DNA from: Saprolegnia diclina VS20
Taxonomy: Eukaryota; Oomycota; Saprolegniomycetes; Saprolegniales; Saprolegniaceae
Direction: 5' to 3'
Assembly: GCF_000281045.1 (NCBI RefSeq)
Contig: NW_008246120.1
Coordinates: 175,835 to 239,834 of the forward strand
Length of the DNA stretch: 64,000 nucleotides
The stretch's first letter is position 1; the number at the start of each line of letters is the position of its first letter. Position numbers and translations under genes: made by a program. The notes beneath the pieces were generated by a model, which saw only the letters and a program-made list of their open reading frames with translations, was not told the DNA's origin and searched no databases. This document shows positions 32,981 through 43,591 of the stretch, piece by piece.

Positions 32981-33565
32981 TTACTTTTTCTTGTTGCCGC
33001 TGCGCTTCTTGGAGGACTTGGTCGGTGCCTTTGCATCGTCCTCGATCGCCCATTCTTCGAGGAGCTTGGCGGCGGCGTCGGCGGCAGCGACGTCTTTCGC
33101 CCGCAGCTCAAAGGTCGCAATCTTGGCCGTCATGTCCTTGGCCACATCGTTCGGGATCGGAAACGTGAGGTGGTACTGCAGGACGAGCCAGGCGCCGTTG
33201 GCAAAGACGAGCGTGCCCGAGCCGCGCGACGTCGCGAGAAAGTCGGCGCTCACGAGAAGCTCGTCAAAGACGCAGAAGGTCGGCGCGTCGGCCGATGGCT
33301 GGTACGTGACCTTGCGGCTGCCTACGATCGGCCGGTACTCCCAGCCACCACTGCCCTGCGCAAAGTGGGGCTTGGCAAAGTCGTAGAAATCGTTGACGTG
33401 CCAGTTCTCGGACGCGTCCGTACCGAGGAAGCGGCCGTCCTTGTGGTAGCAGCCAAAGTAGCCCTTGAGGTCGCCGACCTTGGCGGCCTCATGGAACGCA
33501 TCGAGGAGCGCGTCGACCGTCGCATGGGCGCTGGCGCCGATCGTCTTGGCGCGGCTCGTTGCCAT
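32981..33565 (-). CDS. SnoaL-like (NTF2 superfamily) protein
   Basis: A single exon encodes 194 residues. The body has the cone-like NTF2/SnoaL pattern: an N-terminal helix (ATVDALLDAFHEAAKVGD), the typical YFGCYHKDGRFLGTDASENW strand-loop, FYDFAKPHF, and later strands with SRGSGTLVFANGAWLVLQYH, characteristic of the SnoaL_3/DUF4440 subgroup. The tail is helical and ends in a Lys-rich stretch (KSSKKRSGNKKK) that could be a nuclear or nucleolar signal or an RNA contact. The start at 33565 gives the shortest family-like N-terminus. The ligand or reaction is unknown. It is divergently transcribed from the sterol dehydrogenase gene across 197 bases with two CCAATCCCATG elements. Confidence 0.8.
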   Translation of the reverse strand: MATSRAKTIGASAHATVDALLDAFHEAAKVGDLKGYFGCYHKDGRFLGTDASENWHVNDFYDFAKPHFAQGSGGWEYRPIVGSRKVTYQPSADAPTFCVFDELLVSADFLATSRGSGTLVFANGAWLVLQYHLTFPIPNDVAKDMTAKIATFELRAKDVAAADAAAKLLEEWAIEDDAKAPTKSSKKRSGNKKK

Positions 33566-33762
33566 TGCAGAGGAATTCAAATTCGGCACTGACAGGCTTT
33601 TGTTGTGGCATATGCCGCCTCTGGATGCCACTTCGAAATGGCGTGTGCGTCTGGCACTGTATTTGAGCCAATCCCATGCGCGGAGAAAGAGGAGTGGCTA
33701 CTTTTTGGCCAATCCCATGGCCGTGCGTATCCGGCTGCATGGACGAGCCCAATTTGCATTTG
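33566..33762. promoter_or_regulatory. Divergent promoter with duplicated CCAATCCCATG
   Basis: The 11-mer CCAATCCCATG occurs at 33668 and 33709, 41 bases apart and in the same orientation, between the SnoaL-like and sterol dehydrogenase genes. Use as a shared CCAAT promoter is inferred. Confidence 0.5.
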
Positions 33763-35500
33763 ATGGCAACTGACGCACAGACGCTGGCGGCGGCCCTTGG
33801 CGCCCTCGTGCTCCTCGCCTTTGTCGCGGTCAAGTACACGGCGAGCAAGGTGCTTGAAGCGCGCATCGAGAAGTTCCAAGCGTCGGCCAGCACGCCCGCG
33901 ACCGAGAAGACGGCCGAATATGGCTGGCTCCACGGCAAGCGCTGCCTCGTGACGGGCGGCAATGGCTTCCTTGGCCGCCACGTGGCCGAAGGCCTCTTGC
34001 GCCATGGCTGCGCCGTGCGCGTCGTCGACCTCGCGCCGTCGACGGACCTCGCCAAGGTTGATTTTGTGCAATGCGACTTGCGCGAGAAGGACCAGGTCGC
34101 CAACGCGTTTGCCGGCGCGACGTTTGACGTGGTCTTTCACTGCGCGACGCCAAGCCCGTTCTCCAAGAACACGACGCTCCTCATGCAAGTCAACGTACGC
34201 CTTCACTTCTTCTTCTTCTAGCCCTGGAGCTGCATGTGTACTAGGTCGAAGGCACGCGCAACGTCCTCGATGCATGCGAGCAGTTCAAGGTCGACCGGTT
34301 CCTCTTTGTGAGCTCGGCCGGCGTTGCGTACGAAGCCATTGATCAAATGAACGTCAACGAAGCTGCGCCGGTGCCCACGGCCTTCCGGTACCCGCCGTCT
34401 TTGTGTCGATGTCATCGTTGACCGCGCAACTTTGTAGCGACGACTACTGCCGCACCAAGTTTCTCGCCGAAGAGCTCGTGCTCAAGCGCAACTCGCCGAG
34501 CTTGCGCACGATTGCGATCCGCCCGCACGGCATGTTTGGCCCGCGCGAAGCCCACTACATGCCGTCGCTCCTCGCCGCGGCCAAGGCGGGCACGACCAAG
34601 TACCAAGTCGGCACTGGCCAGTACGCCTTTCTTTTGTCAACGTCGGTGCTGATGGCAATGGCGTAGCAACCGCGTTGACATGACGTACGTCGGCAACGTG
34701 GTGCACGCGCTCCTCCTTGCCGCCGACACGTTGGCGCCCGGCGCGAAATCGGCGGGCCAATCATATTTCATCACGAACGACGCGCCTGTCTCGCTCTGGG
34801 ATACGATTGGCCACATTTTGATGGCCATGGGCTACAACCCGCCGTCGATCGCGGTGCCGTACGGCCTCTGCATGCTCGGTGCGATATGTCAACACGGACA
34901 ATGGGCAAAGGCGAATGACACTGATGGACGCTGGTCTTAGCGGCCGCGACCGGCCTCGCGCCCGTGTCGACAGCCAAACTCCCGATGCTCGGCCAGCACC
35001 ACTACTACTCGTGCGAAAAGGTACGAGATGAAAACCCTCGTGCGTCAAGCCATCTGACGGCGTGACGTAGGCCAAGCGCGACTTTGGCTACGCGCCGCTC
35101 TACTCGGTCGAGGAAGGCTTGACGCTGACGCTTGCGACCTTCAAGGACGCGCGCGGCCCGCACTCGTTTGAGCAGTTCAAGCCCGCGTACCTCACACGCG
35201 AGTACCGCAAGTACACGCGCGCCGAGGTTGCGACGCACAACAAGGAAACCGATGCGTGGATCATTGTCAAGGACAAGGTCTTTGACATCACCGAGTACGT
35301 CGAGGACCACCCCGGTGGCCTGAGCATCCTCAACGACGTGGGCGGTGACGCGACGGTGGTATGTCATCGTGCCTTCTCCTCAATGTTGAAGAGTGATGGG
35401 TGGTGTCATATAGGGTTTTTACGGTCCGCAGCACCCGCCGACGGTGGCCGAGCACATTCTCGAGTACTTGATTGGCGAGATTGACGACACGGAGGCTTAA
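33763..35500 (+). CDS. Sterol-4-alpha-carboxylate 3-dehydrogenase (NSDHL/Erg26-like) fused to cytochrome b5
   Basis: Exons: 33763-34194, 34245-34387, 34438-34620, 34667-34878, 34941-35020, 35071-35358, 35414-35500; 474 residues. An N-terminal membrane anchor (LAAALGALVLLAFVAVKY) is followed by an NAD-binding 3-beta-HSD domain: GGNGFLGRHVAEGL, VEGTRNVLDAC, SSAGVAYEA, the catalytic YCRTK and the typical VDMTYVGNVVHALLLA. From about residue 375 comes a cytochrome b5 heme domain (YTRAEVATHNKETDAWIIV, VFDITEYVEDHPGG, with a second His in GPQHPP). Erg26/NSDHL removes the C4 carboxyl group after oxidation by the C4-methyl oxidase, which itself draws electrons from cytochrome b5. The fusion therefore joins two neighbouring steps. 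Saprolegnialean oomycetes make sterols, whereas Peronosporales do not. Starts at 33739 or 33676 are also possible. Confidence 0.9.
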
Positions 35501-35603
35501 GAACCACGTCCGGCGACGATACGAGTGGTCGAGAATGATCGAAGCTCGCAATAAGATGGGCTAAGACCCGGAAGAAGACTGACGTGACAGTGTTACTATG
35601 GGT

Positions 35604-36778
35604 CTACGACGCGGTCGGTGGTGGCGGGGCGAGCGCAACGCCGTCGATGATGGGGTGCCGCTTGGCGAACGACGGCGTCTGCGGCGTCTTGGCCAGTGTC
35701 TCGAGGACTGCATGGCGGTGAGCCGGGCTTTCGTGCAAGTGGCGGAACCGCTTGAAGACCTTCATAGCGTAAATGGCGTCGACGACCGGGTCGTGGTCCG
35801 TTTCCTAAAGCGAGGGGTTCGAGCCGCAGATCGCGCGTGGATATACCTGGATCGACTCTTCGAGGAGGTACTTGACAACGTGGCGCAGCGAAAAGTACCG
35901 GTACGACGACTTGGTGTTGGGCATGCGGAAGAGCATCGCGACGTCAAAGATCGCACGGAAATCCTCACCTTCCTTCAAGCCCAGCCAGGCCACATCTAAT
36001 GCATGGTATGCCTGTGAGCGGATGGATGGCGATAATGGGGACGCACCTTTGTCGACCGACTGCCCGACGAGGACACTGTCCTTGGGCAAGATCGCCCGCA
36101 GATCGGTGAGCACCTCGGCGAGCGTTCGCGCGCCTTCCAAATGACTAATACTCGGCTGTCAGTCTCGGGATACACAGTGTGGATACGCACGCTGCCGTGA
36201 TGCCCGTGAGCTGCGTCAAGTAGCTCACGACGGGCTTGGCGGGCTTGACATACGCATCAAAGAGCGTGGATTCGTTTTCCGAGACAATGGCGATCCGTGC
36301 AACATCGCGGTCCCTAATTTGCACGAGCATATCGCAAATGGAAAGGAGTGGCATCGACGTACAAGTGGCCCGTGCCTGTAGCGACGCATTCGACGTCAAT
36401 GGCGAAGAATGGACCGAGGAGGTCCCGCGTGAGCACCGTCTCGTCGGCGATCGAAAGCTGCGTCATGTCGGGCAGCGGCGCCGGCGCCGACACGCTTTCA
36501 TGCGAGAAGCTGCATTGCGCGCCGTTGCGACATTGGCCCTTGAGGAAAAAGCGGCAGGGTTGCTTCCGCGCTGGGCGCGACTTGACCGACGCGGCGCCTG
36601 GAGCCTTGGCTAGCGCAGCGTCGTGGCGGAATTGGCACGAGCTGCCCTTGGCGCATCCCTGCGGCGAGGTGAAGAAGCGACAGGTAGGCGCCGACGCCGG
36701 GTTGTAGATGGCGTACTTGGTCTTGGCCGGCGGCAGCGGCGGCGCAGGACCGGGCGGCAGCGGTGGCGAGGGCTCCAT
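35604..36778 (-). CDS. DEDDh exonuclease with two CCCH zinc fingers (REXO-like)
   Basis: Exons (minus): 36363-36778, 36191-36313, 36047-36144, 35847-35995, 35604-35804; 328 residues. A Pro-rich head precedes two CCCH fingers: CRFFTSPQGCAKGSSCQFRH and CRFFLKGQCRNGAQCSFSH. The exonuclease domain follows with its acidic motifs: Exo I FFAIDVECVATG, YVKPAKPVVSYLTQLTGIT, Exo II LVGQSVDKDVAWLGL and Exo III ETDHDPVVDAIYA. The last carries the His of the DEDDh class. Members of the REXO/Rex group trim 3' ends of structured RNAs. The joined exons restore Exo II across an intron, which supports the model. Two ATTGG boxes lie upstream at 36878 and 36910. Confidence 0.88.
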
Positions 36779-37364
36779 GCTTTTGAGATATCCAACCCCA
36801 CGTCGTCCCCGCGAAACTTGATGCTAGAATATGCATTGCTGCAGGTCATGAAACCGCCGACTTTGAACCTCTTGTGGATTGGCCAAAATGCGGACAGGAA
36901 GCGCAGGGGATTGGCCATCGCAGAGATATTTTTCTCAAACTCAAAAACAAACTCAAAAACTCTTGTATCGTTCTCCAGGACGCTGAGCTCGAGCCAAGCG
37001 CGACGCAAGAGAAGAAGCACGCCGGCGGCGTCCAGAAGCTCATAAACGTGCGCCCATCCAAGCCATGAGCGGCCAATGATGACGTTTTCCGACTCCAAAA
37101 ACGTCATCCGAGTCGGAGAACGGCATTGGGTGGTGCAATGTGTCGTCGATGACGTGGGAGGACGCACGTTCGCTCCAGTCTTACCCTCCTACCCTCCAAG
37201 ACGTCAACCAAGAGCTCACAAACGAGCTGCTCCAGCCCCGGGCGTGTGTTGAGCATTCTTCGTAGCAGGGTGCTCATTGGCGCGCGTAACATAAATCAAC
37301 GTTTCTACTCGTATTACATGGACGTAGGAGGGTTGGAGTGCGCTAGCATGTAAGGAGCTAGCTG
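36779..37364. other. Gap upstream of the exonuclease gene
   Basis: These 586 bases hold the exonuclease promoter with two inverted CCAAT boxes (36878-36882 and 36910-36914). A frame at 36846-37076 on the minus strand is hydrophobic and aromatic but short and unassigned. No gene is supported. Confidence 0.45.
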
Positions 37365-38401
37365 CTAGATTTCAAACACGATGGGTCGGCTCGGCGCGGG
37401 TTGTGGGCGTGTGAGAATGGGGAGGCCCTGTCGCTGCCGAAAGGCCTTGAGCCACGCCTCGGACGCCTTGAAGTTTGTAATGCCCAAGGACGTTGCAATG
37501 TAAATGGCCTCGGCGCGCAAGTTGTCGAGCGTATACTGCAGGTCCTGCTCACTGAGCTCGGCAATGAACGCCATCAAGCCGCGGTCGATTGCGTTGCAAG
37601 CGACGTTTCTCGAACCCCGCGCGATGCGACGGGGTCTTCGTCTGTCGCTAGCAAGATGGGCCGCGCCTTGTTACGGTCCTTGAGTAACCGCTTGATCGTG
37701 GCCGGCTTGATGCCAAAGTGCCTGGCAGCCACCGGGATACTCGGCGGCGTCGGCCCGCCAAACGCCAAGAGAATGTCGAGTCGATCTTGGTCCGTGAGCC
37801 GCAACATGTCTTCGCGATGACTGCGTCTGCCTGCGTCCTCGCCGCTCACATGGGCCCGCGGCGGTCTCTCGAAGGGATTGTTGGCGAAGCGGTTGTACAC
37901 GACCCGCCGCGTTCGCCGGACGTCCTCGGGCGTGGCCAATAGCATTGGCAAGTACTGGTCGCGCTTCCGCACGAGCTGTCGTACCGCTATTTCGTTGACG
38001 TTGTACTGACGCGCCAAGGCACGCGTCGATGGCGGCTTGGGCGTGTCCAGGGCCAGGAGAATCTCGAGCCGCTCCTGGTCTGTCATGCACAGCCCATTGC
38101 GCCTCGGACGATCTGGATACTCGGGTACCTGCAGCGGCTTTGGTGGCGCTGGCGGCGCCTTTCGCCGGAACGTTGTGCGGCGCACCTTCTCGGGCGTCGC
38201 CAAGAGGCGTGGCAGCACCTCGTCCCGCTGCGCAAGCAGCTGACGCAGCGCGGGCACCTTGACGCCGTACTGGCGTGCGGTGCTGTGTATGCCCGTGTAC
38301 TTGGGGCCTGGCAGCGCCAAGAGGATCTCGAGACGCTCTTGGTCGTTGAGACGCCGGGACTTGGGCTTTGCTGGCGGCGCGCTCCGCACCTCGCCCGCCA
38401 T
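37365..38401 (-). CDS. Protein with three HTH repeats and a CENP-B-like HTH (transposase-derived?)
   Basis: The first exon (minus, from 38401) encodes three copies of a roughly 85-residue unit. Each has a helix-turn-helix of Psq/homeodomain type: DQERLEILLALPGPKYTG...ARQYGVKVPALRQLL, DQERLEILLALDTPKPPS...ARQYNVNEIAVRQLV and DQDRLDILLAFGGPTPPS...ARHFGIKPATIKRLL. Each ends LPxLLATPExVRRT or a variant. The frame stops at 37574, but in the next frame, down to 37365, lies a CENP-B/Tigger-type HTH (LGITNFKASEAWLKAF). Joining the two requires a short intron (possible donor near 37628, acceptor near 37568) without the usual GTACG/TAG signals, so the junction is uncertain. It could be a domesticated or decaying pogo/Tigger-like transposase; no DDE catalytic domain is present. 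Confidence 0.6.
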
Positions 38402-38673
38402 GGTCCAGGATTGCACAATGGACCGTACAGAAGCGTACATCAATCGTGTACGGTGGTACATCCAGTACATTCGAGTTGAAGTCCTTCGCGCTCGAATAGT
38501 GTCGGTCATCAAAATAGTGCCATTCATTTTGGCGCGAAATTGCCGATCTTCGAAAGGATATATTCGTTCGGAATGCGTCATCACGAAGCTGATGCACAAA
38601 CCAAAGTGCACATTTACGTTCGAACCGTACATGCCGTTTGGGCTATGGAGCAACGTAGACACATTGTTTGTGC

Positions 38674-41600
38674 TTAAATATCGCTGTCGTCCGAGTCGTT
38701 GGGGTCGGCGGCCGCGTCGACTTCTTTGGGTGCGCCCTTAGTGTCTGCGTCATCTTTGTTATCGGCTTCATCGGCGGACGACACAACAGACGAAATGGCC
38801 TCGGACGCACTTCCGTCATAGTCGTCAGCGTCCAGATCGTCTTCAATCACGTCGCTGAGCTCGCTGTTGTTGCGCGGACTTGGCGGGCGCGGTAAGCCAA
38901 GGTATTGCGCTTGAAAGACGTCAAAGCCAGCGTCCCAGGGCCGTCGAAGCTGCTTCCGGATCGCCTTGATGCGCTGATTGGTCACAATCTAATACGAGGT
39001 ATCTCGCGAATCATCATAGAAGGAGGACGTACGCGATCTCGAATCTCCTTGCCCGTCGTACCCAAAAGCATGTCGACGATCTCAGTGACGTAGTGGTTGA
39101 AGGTCTGGCGGAGCTCGTGCTTGAGTGTCTTGACAACCGCCTCCATGTCCTTGATATGCTCTTCCTGCTGCGCAATATCTTCCTCAATCGTCTTGACGAG
39201 CGCCTAGCATGGCGAGTCAATTGAGTAGACTACATCGAAGCACAAGTTGTTTAGCAAACCTCGGCCGCCTTGGCGTTCTCATCAGTCCACGCGTCACCCG
39301 CGATCGTCTTGTCGAGGACGTTCTTTTGCGTCGCGACCACCACGTCGGCTTTGCGCAGCCCGATGGCTTTTCGAAGCCCCGGGAGTTGCTTCGTGATGCG
39401 CTTCTTGCGCGCCTTTCGCTCGGCCTTGAGTTTTTTTGCCTCTTTAAACAGCCGCGCCTATCGAATTTGATCTCAATAAGTATCGATAAGTATCAATAAA
39501 ATATCAATAAAGTATCAAACTATCAATGTAGCAATATAGCAATAGAGAGAGTACTCGACACCTACCTTGCCGTCGCGCGTGGTAGTGAGGAAGCTGTGGA
39601 CTTGTGCACGGACCTCCTTGAGCGCATGCTCGATCTGCGCGTCCTCCTTGACACGACGTGCTGCCTCTTCGTAGGACGTGAGCGACTGGACGAGGACCCA
39701 GCCAAACTTGTAGCACGGCTCGTGGGTCGTGCCCTTGCGCAGCATGTCTTCGCAGCCGCAGCGGAAGGGCACGCGGTGGTGCGCGATGCCCACAGGACCA
39801 TACACGCCTTGGTAGTGCGTGAGGGCATCAACGACAACGTCGGGCGCATGTCGAAAAGCCTCTTCGGTGAAGCCGCGTCCGACGCGCTTCTCAATCACAT
39901 GCAAAATGCTCGGCACGTCTTCCCAGTCGTCATAGAGCGCGGTGGGATTGAGCATAAAGCACGGCGTCTCTTCCGCGTGGAGCCCCCACGGACGCGTGAG
40001 GTCGTATCGAAAATCCACCTTGTCGAGCCACCTATCTCGTGGGTTATTGCATCTCTTGCAAAATGGCAAGCAGCGGGACCGTTTGGTCTGGATGAGGCGG
40101 CAGAGCTGGAGCACATCCTCGAGGACGGCTCTGCGCGCGGTTTGAGCCCGGTCGTGCTGCGTCGCTTGAAGCTGCTGGACCAAATCGACGCCTCGAATGG
40201 ACGGCGCCTCAAAGAATGCGCCGTTGACGTACTTGTCGACCTTGTCTTCAAATTCGCGGAGGTCGTCGGGCGTCAGAAACGCAAGGTTCGTCGTCAAGAG
40301 GTTGCGGGTGCGGGGTACGAAGTGGTCGCGCTGAAAGCCGTACGGCACGGCATCTAGGAGCGACTGGAGCTCCAGCACACGCTCGACGCGTTTCTGTAGG
40401 TAGACTTGGATGTCGCGGATGCCTTGGGCGAGGACACTCGGCGGCGGCGACCGCAGCGGGTTGCCTTCGAACTCGACCATCTCGAGCGTTTGCAGGTTGC
40501 CAAAGTCGACGGGAAGTTCTTGGAGCTTGTTGCTCTGCATCCAGAGCCGCTTCAGATGCTGCATCCCACAGGCTACCAGTGGAAAGAGCTCAAATCGGTT
40601 GCCCGACCTACACCAAAGTCATCTCAAGACGGATCATGATTTTGCGTAGTACAAGGAAAGGTCGTGGAGGGACGCACTCGCAATGGAAGCGGGCAACGAC
40701 GACAGCGAATTGCGGTTGGCCTTGAACTCGCGCAGGCCGACGGCCGTCGCAAAATCAAACGCTTCGAGCGTCGAAAGACGGTTGTTGGAAACGTCAAGCA
40801 CCCGCAAGGACGCCAGCTGCGCGAGGCTTGACGGGAGGCTCTGTAGATGGTTGTGTGGGGCATGGCACTGCTCCAGCTGCGAGAGTCCGTCCATCGCAGT
40901 CGGCAAACCCGTGAGCAGGTTGCACCCGACCCGGAGCACGCGCAGCTTGGTCGCATGCGCTAACGTGTCGGGAAGGAAGGCGAGGCTGTTGTTTTCCAAA
41001 TCGAGCTCCTCCCACGGACACGGTCTCGGAATGCACGAGGCGTTCATCGTGACCAGTCGGTTCTGGCGTAGGTTGAGAAGACGAAGAGTTGGTAAGAGAG
41101 CCACTTGCGCGGGCACGCTGCCGAGATTATGCCCCGTGAGCCGCAGCTCCTGGTACAAGTGGGCTCCAACGTCGTGCGCTCGGTACACTTGTACCTGCAG
41201 ATGCGAGAGCTCAAACAGTTGCGGTGGCAGCGTCGTGAGGTTGCGCCAATGGCAGTCGAGTACATGGGTCGTCTTTGCTGCGGCAATGAGCTCCATGATC
41301 TCCTTATGGACATGCACGTCGGTCGTCTACATACACACCATACCGAGTCGAATGGAGAGGTATGTCGATGGTACGTACGACGCATTCATCGACGATACCC
41401 GCTTGGACTTGGTGGGGTTCGGGGGGCGCCCCCCGTGCCTCTCTACGAAAGTATGACATCGTCAACGACGACAAGTTGTCTGTTCTTTTACACGTAGATT
41501 TGGTTTTGAATTTCAGCAAAAACCGACGACAGACCCATGGCCTGGGCTGCGGCCGACGGAACGACCAAGGACGGGTTGCCCGTGAGGCGAAGTGTCGTAA

Positions 41601-43434
41601 GCTGCCGGAGCTGCAGCAGGGACCCGGGCACACGCTCAAGATGATTGCTGCTCACGTCCAACACGGTGAGCGTCGCGAGCTTGCCAATGTCCGGTGGCAG
41701 GCCCGCGAGTCGGTTGAGTTTCAGGTCCAGTCTACGCAAATTGGCTTCACAAATGATCCCAAAACTCCGTCGTACTCTTGCAAGAGCGGAAAATGAACAA
41801 AGCCGTCCGGAAGGCTCGTGATGCAATTGGCCGGCGCCAAGAGATGCGTAAGGTTTGCAAGCTGACACAAGGCGTCAGGCAGCGTCCAGAGCCGATTGTG
41901 TCCGACATTGAGCACTTGAAGCGCATGCATGAGGCCCTACATCCTCGCTCGCAGCCGTGGTATCGCTTTTGTGTAGCGTACGAGTGAGACGGGCAGCTCG
42001 TCAATACTGTTGTTGGCGACGTTGAGACGCTTGATGTGCATGAAGCGGTCGTAGCGGTCGAGCTCGGGCGGAACACTAGTGTGCTATAAAGCTTATCAGT
42101 GCGTTTATTAGTATATCGCACCAGGTAAAGGTTTCGTGGGTGCTGTGGTTGCGATACGACGTTCGCGCACCAGGTAGAATCTCCCAGCCGCCTGGAAAGC
42201 TCATCGACGGTGCGTCGGCGGATGGTTCGATGGATTGCTGGTTTGGTGACGGGTGCAGACGTAGCTTTGGTATCGCGTTCGGGTCGGGCCCGAGGACGTC
42301 AGGGCGCTGTCGTGTCACTGTTTTTGTCTTGATGTTGTAGTAGATAACTGCACCACTTGCTGGGTCCGTTGATTCGGACCAATCGGCGACCGATGACGTT
42401 GCTACGGGGTCAGAAGCAGGACCATTGAAACGCCGAGGCGCCGCTGGCATGGGCAGCAGCGCGAGCGACAGCAGCTCGTTTTTCGCACACGACAAGGTTC
42501 GAAGCAAGTGCAGTTCGTAGAGGGCGTTGGGCAGATGCACCAAAAGATTGTGGCTCAAGTCCAAGGTCACGAGATGGACGAGCCGGTGCAAGAAAGGCGC
42601 AGTGCGGAGTCGGTTCCGCGGGACCGAGAGATGCTGCAGCGAGGTTGGGAGCGTCTCGGGCAGCCCGCCAAGTTTGTTGCAGTCGAGAAGCAGTGTATGA
42701 AGCCGGGTCCAGCGGCCGATGTCGTGCGAGAGCGTGATCAAGCTATTTTCGCTAGCGTTGAGCCACTCGCAGCTCGGAAATGCAGCACAAAAGGCACTCG
42801 AGAGCTCACGAAACTCGTTGCGGCTGATGTTGATCTCCTTGATGAAGCGCGCCATTTGCAAGAGAAAGGTCGAAAATACCGTGTCCGGGACCAGGTCGAT
42901 GCGCAGCGCCTTGAGGTCGAGCATGCCGGAGCCGTAGCTTCGACACATGGCGGTTTGAATGGTGCGCGTCTTTTCTTGGGCTTGAAAGTCGGCGTCGTTC
43001 TCGTGCTTGAGCATGTCATCGGCGTGGTGTCGTCGCCGTTCGATGAGCACGGCCATCGTGTTGAGCGTCGGTGGCCCGGTCGTCGCAAGCCTACTCGAGC
43101 AACGACTGAGCCTCGAACGAGATTTCGTTGTGTAGTACCGGGTTTCGAGAAACTTGGTCTTGTACTGCGACGCCTTTTGCTCGCGAAGGTAGCGCTCGTT
43201 GTTGCTCAGCACCTTGGCCTCGTACTTGGTGCTGATCGCATGGATCGTCGCGCGCGCCTGCTCGTAGCTCCCACTCGCCGCATACTCTTTGTGGATGTTG
43301 AGCACCGGCGCCTTGAGCGCGACGCGCTGCCTCGCCTTGGACTCTTCGTCTGGTGGCGTGTACAGGATGTTGTCGCCGCAGAGCTCATCAAACGGGAACG
43401 CATTTGGCGTCGTCGTCGGGTCGGTCGGGTCCAT
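38674..43434 (-). CDS. Large leucine-rich-repeat protein with two WW domains
   Basis: Exons (minus): 43139-43434, 42122-43090, 41982-42075, 41776-41936, 41492-41731, 41379-41442, 41195-41326, 40653-41149, 39566-40607, 39260-39457, 39033-39203, 38674-38988; 1,392 residues. After a coiled N-terminus come LRRs (FLLQMARFIKEINISRNEF, LVTLDLSHNLLVHLPNALY), two WW domains (WSESTDPASGAVIYYN near residue 332 and GGWEILPGARTSYRNHSTHE near 397), then many more LRRs of the SHOC2-like LxxLPxxxxxLxxL type. A 300-residue conserved region follows (DHFVPRTRNLLTTN, FMLNPTALYDDWEDVPSI, CGCEDMLRKGTTHEPCY), then a basic coiled coil and an acidic tail. Similar LRR scaffolds occur in flagellate protists. The specific function is unknown. 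Two introns (41150-41194 and 43091-43138) are multiples of three without stops, so retained forms are possible. Confidence 0.78.
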
Positions 43435-43591
43435 GGCTCGCCGCTTCCGTTTCCGCCAATGGCATCACGCAAAGTGGCAGATCGCGATGCCATTGGATGA
43501 AATAGACAGAAAAGACCTATTGCAGCCCGTGGATTGGTGCAAAAGATGCGTCGGTTACGTGGCGAACGCAACGAACGAGCACATCGCAACC
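43435..43591. promoter_or_regulatory. Bidirectional promoter of LRR/WW and NEK genes with CCAAT boxes
   Basis: The two genes start 157 bases apart in opposite directions. CCAAT is at 43456 (plus) and ATTGG at 43492 and 43533. Shared control is inferred from the head-to-head layout. Confidence 0.5.

Noticed and set aside
42508-43500. Plus-strand 330-codon frame antisense to the LRR/WW gene
   Set aside because: Composition is typical of a mirror frame; the minus strand contains the LRRs.
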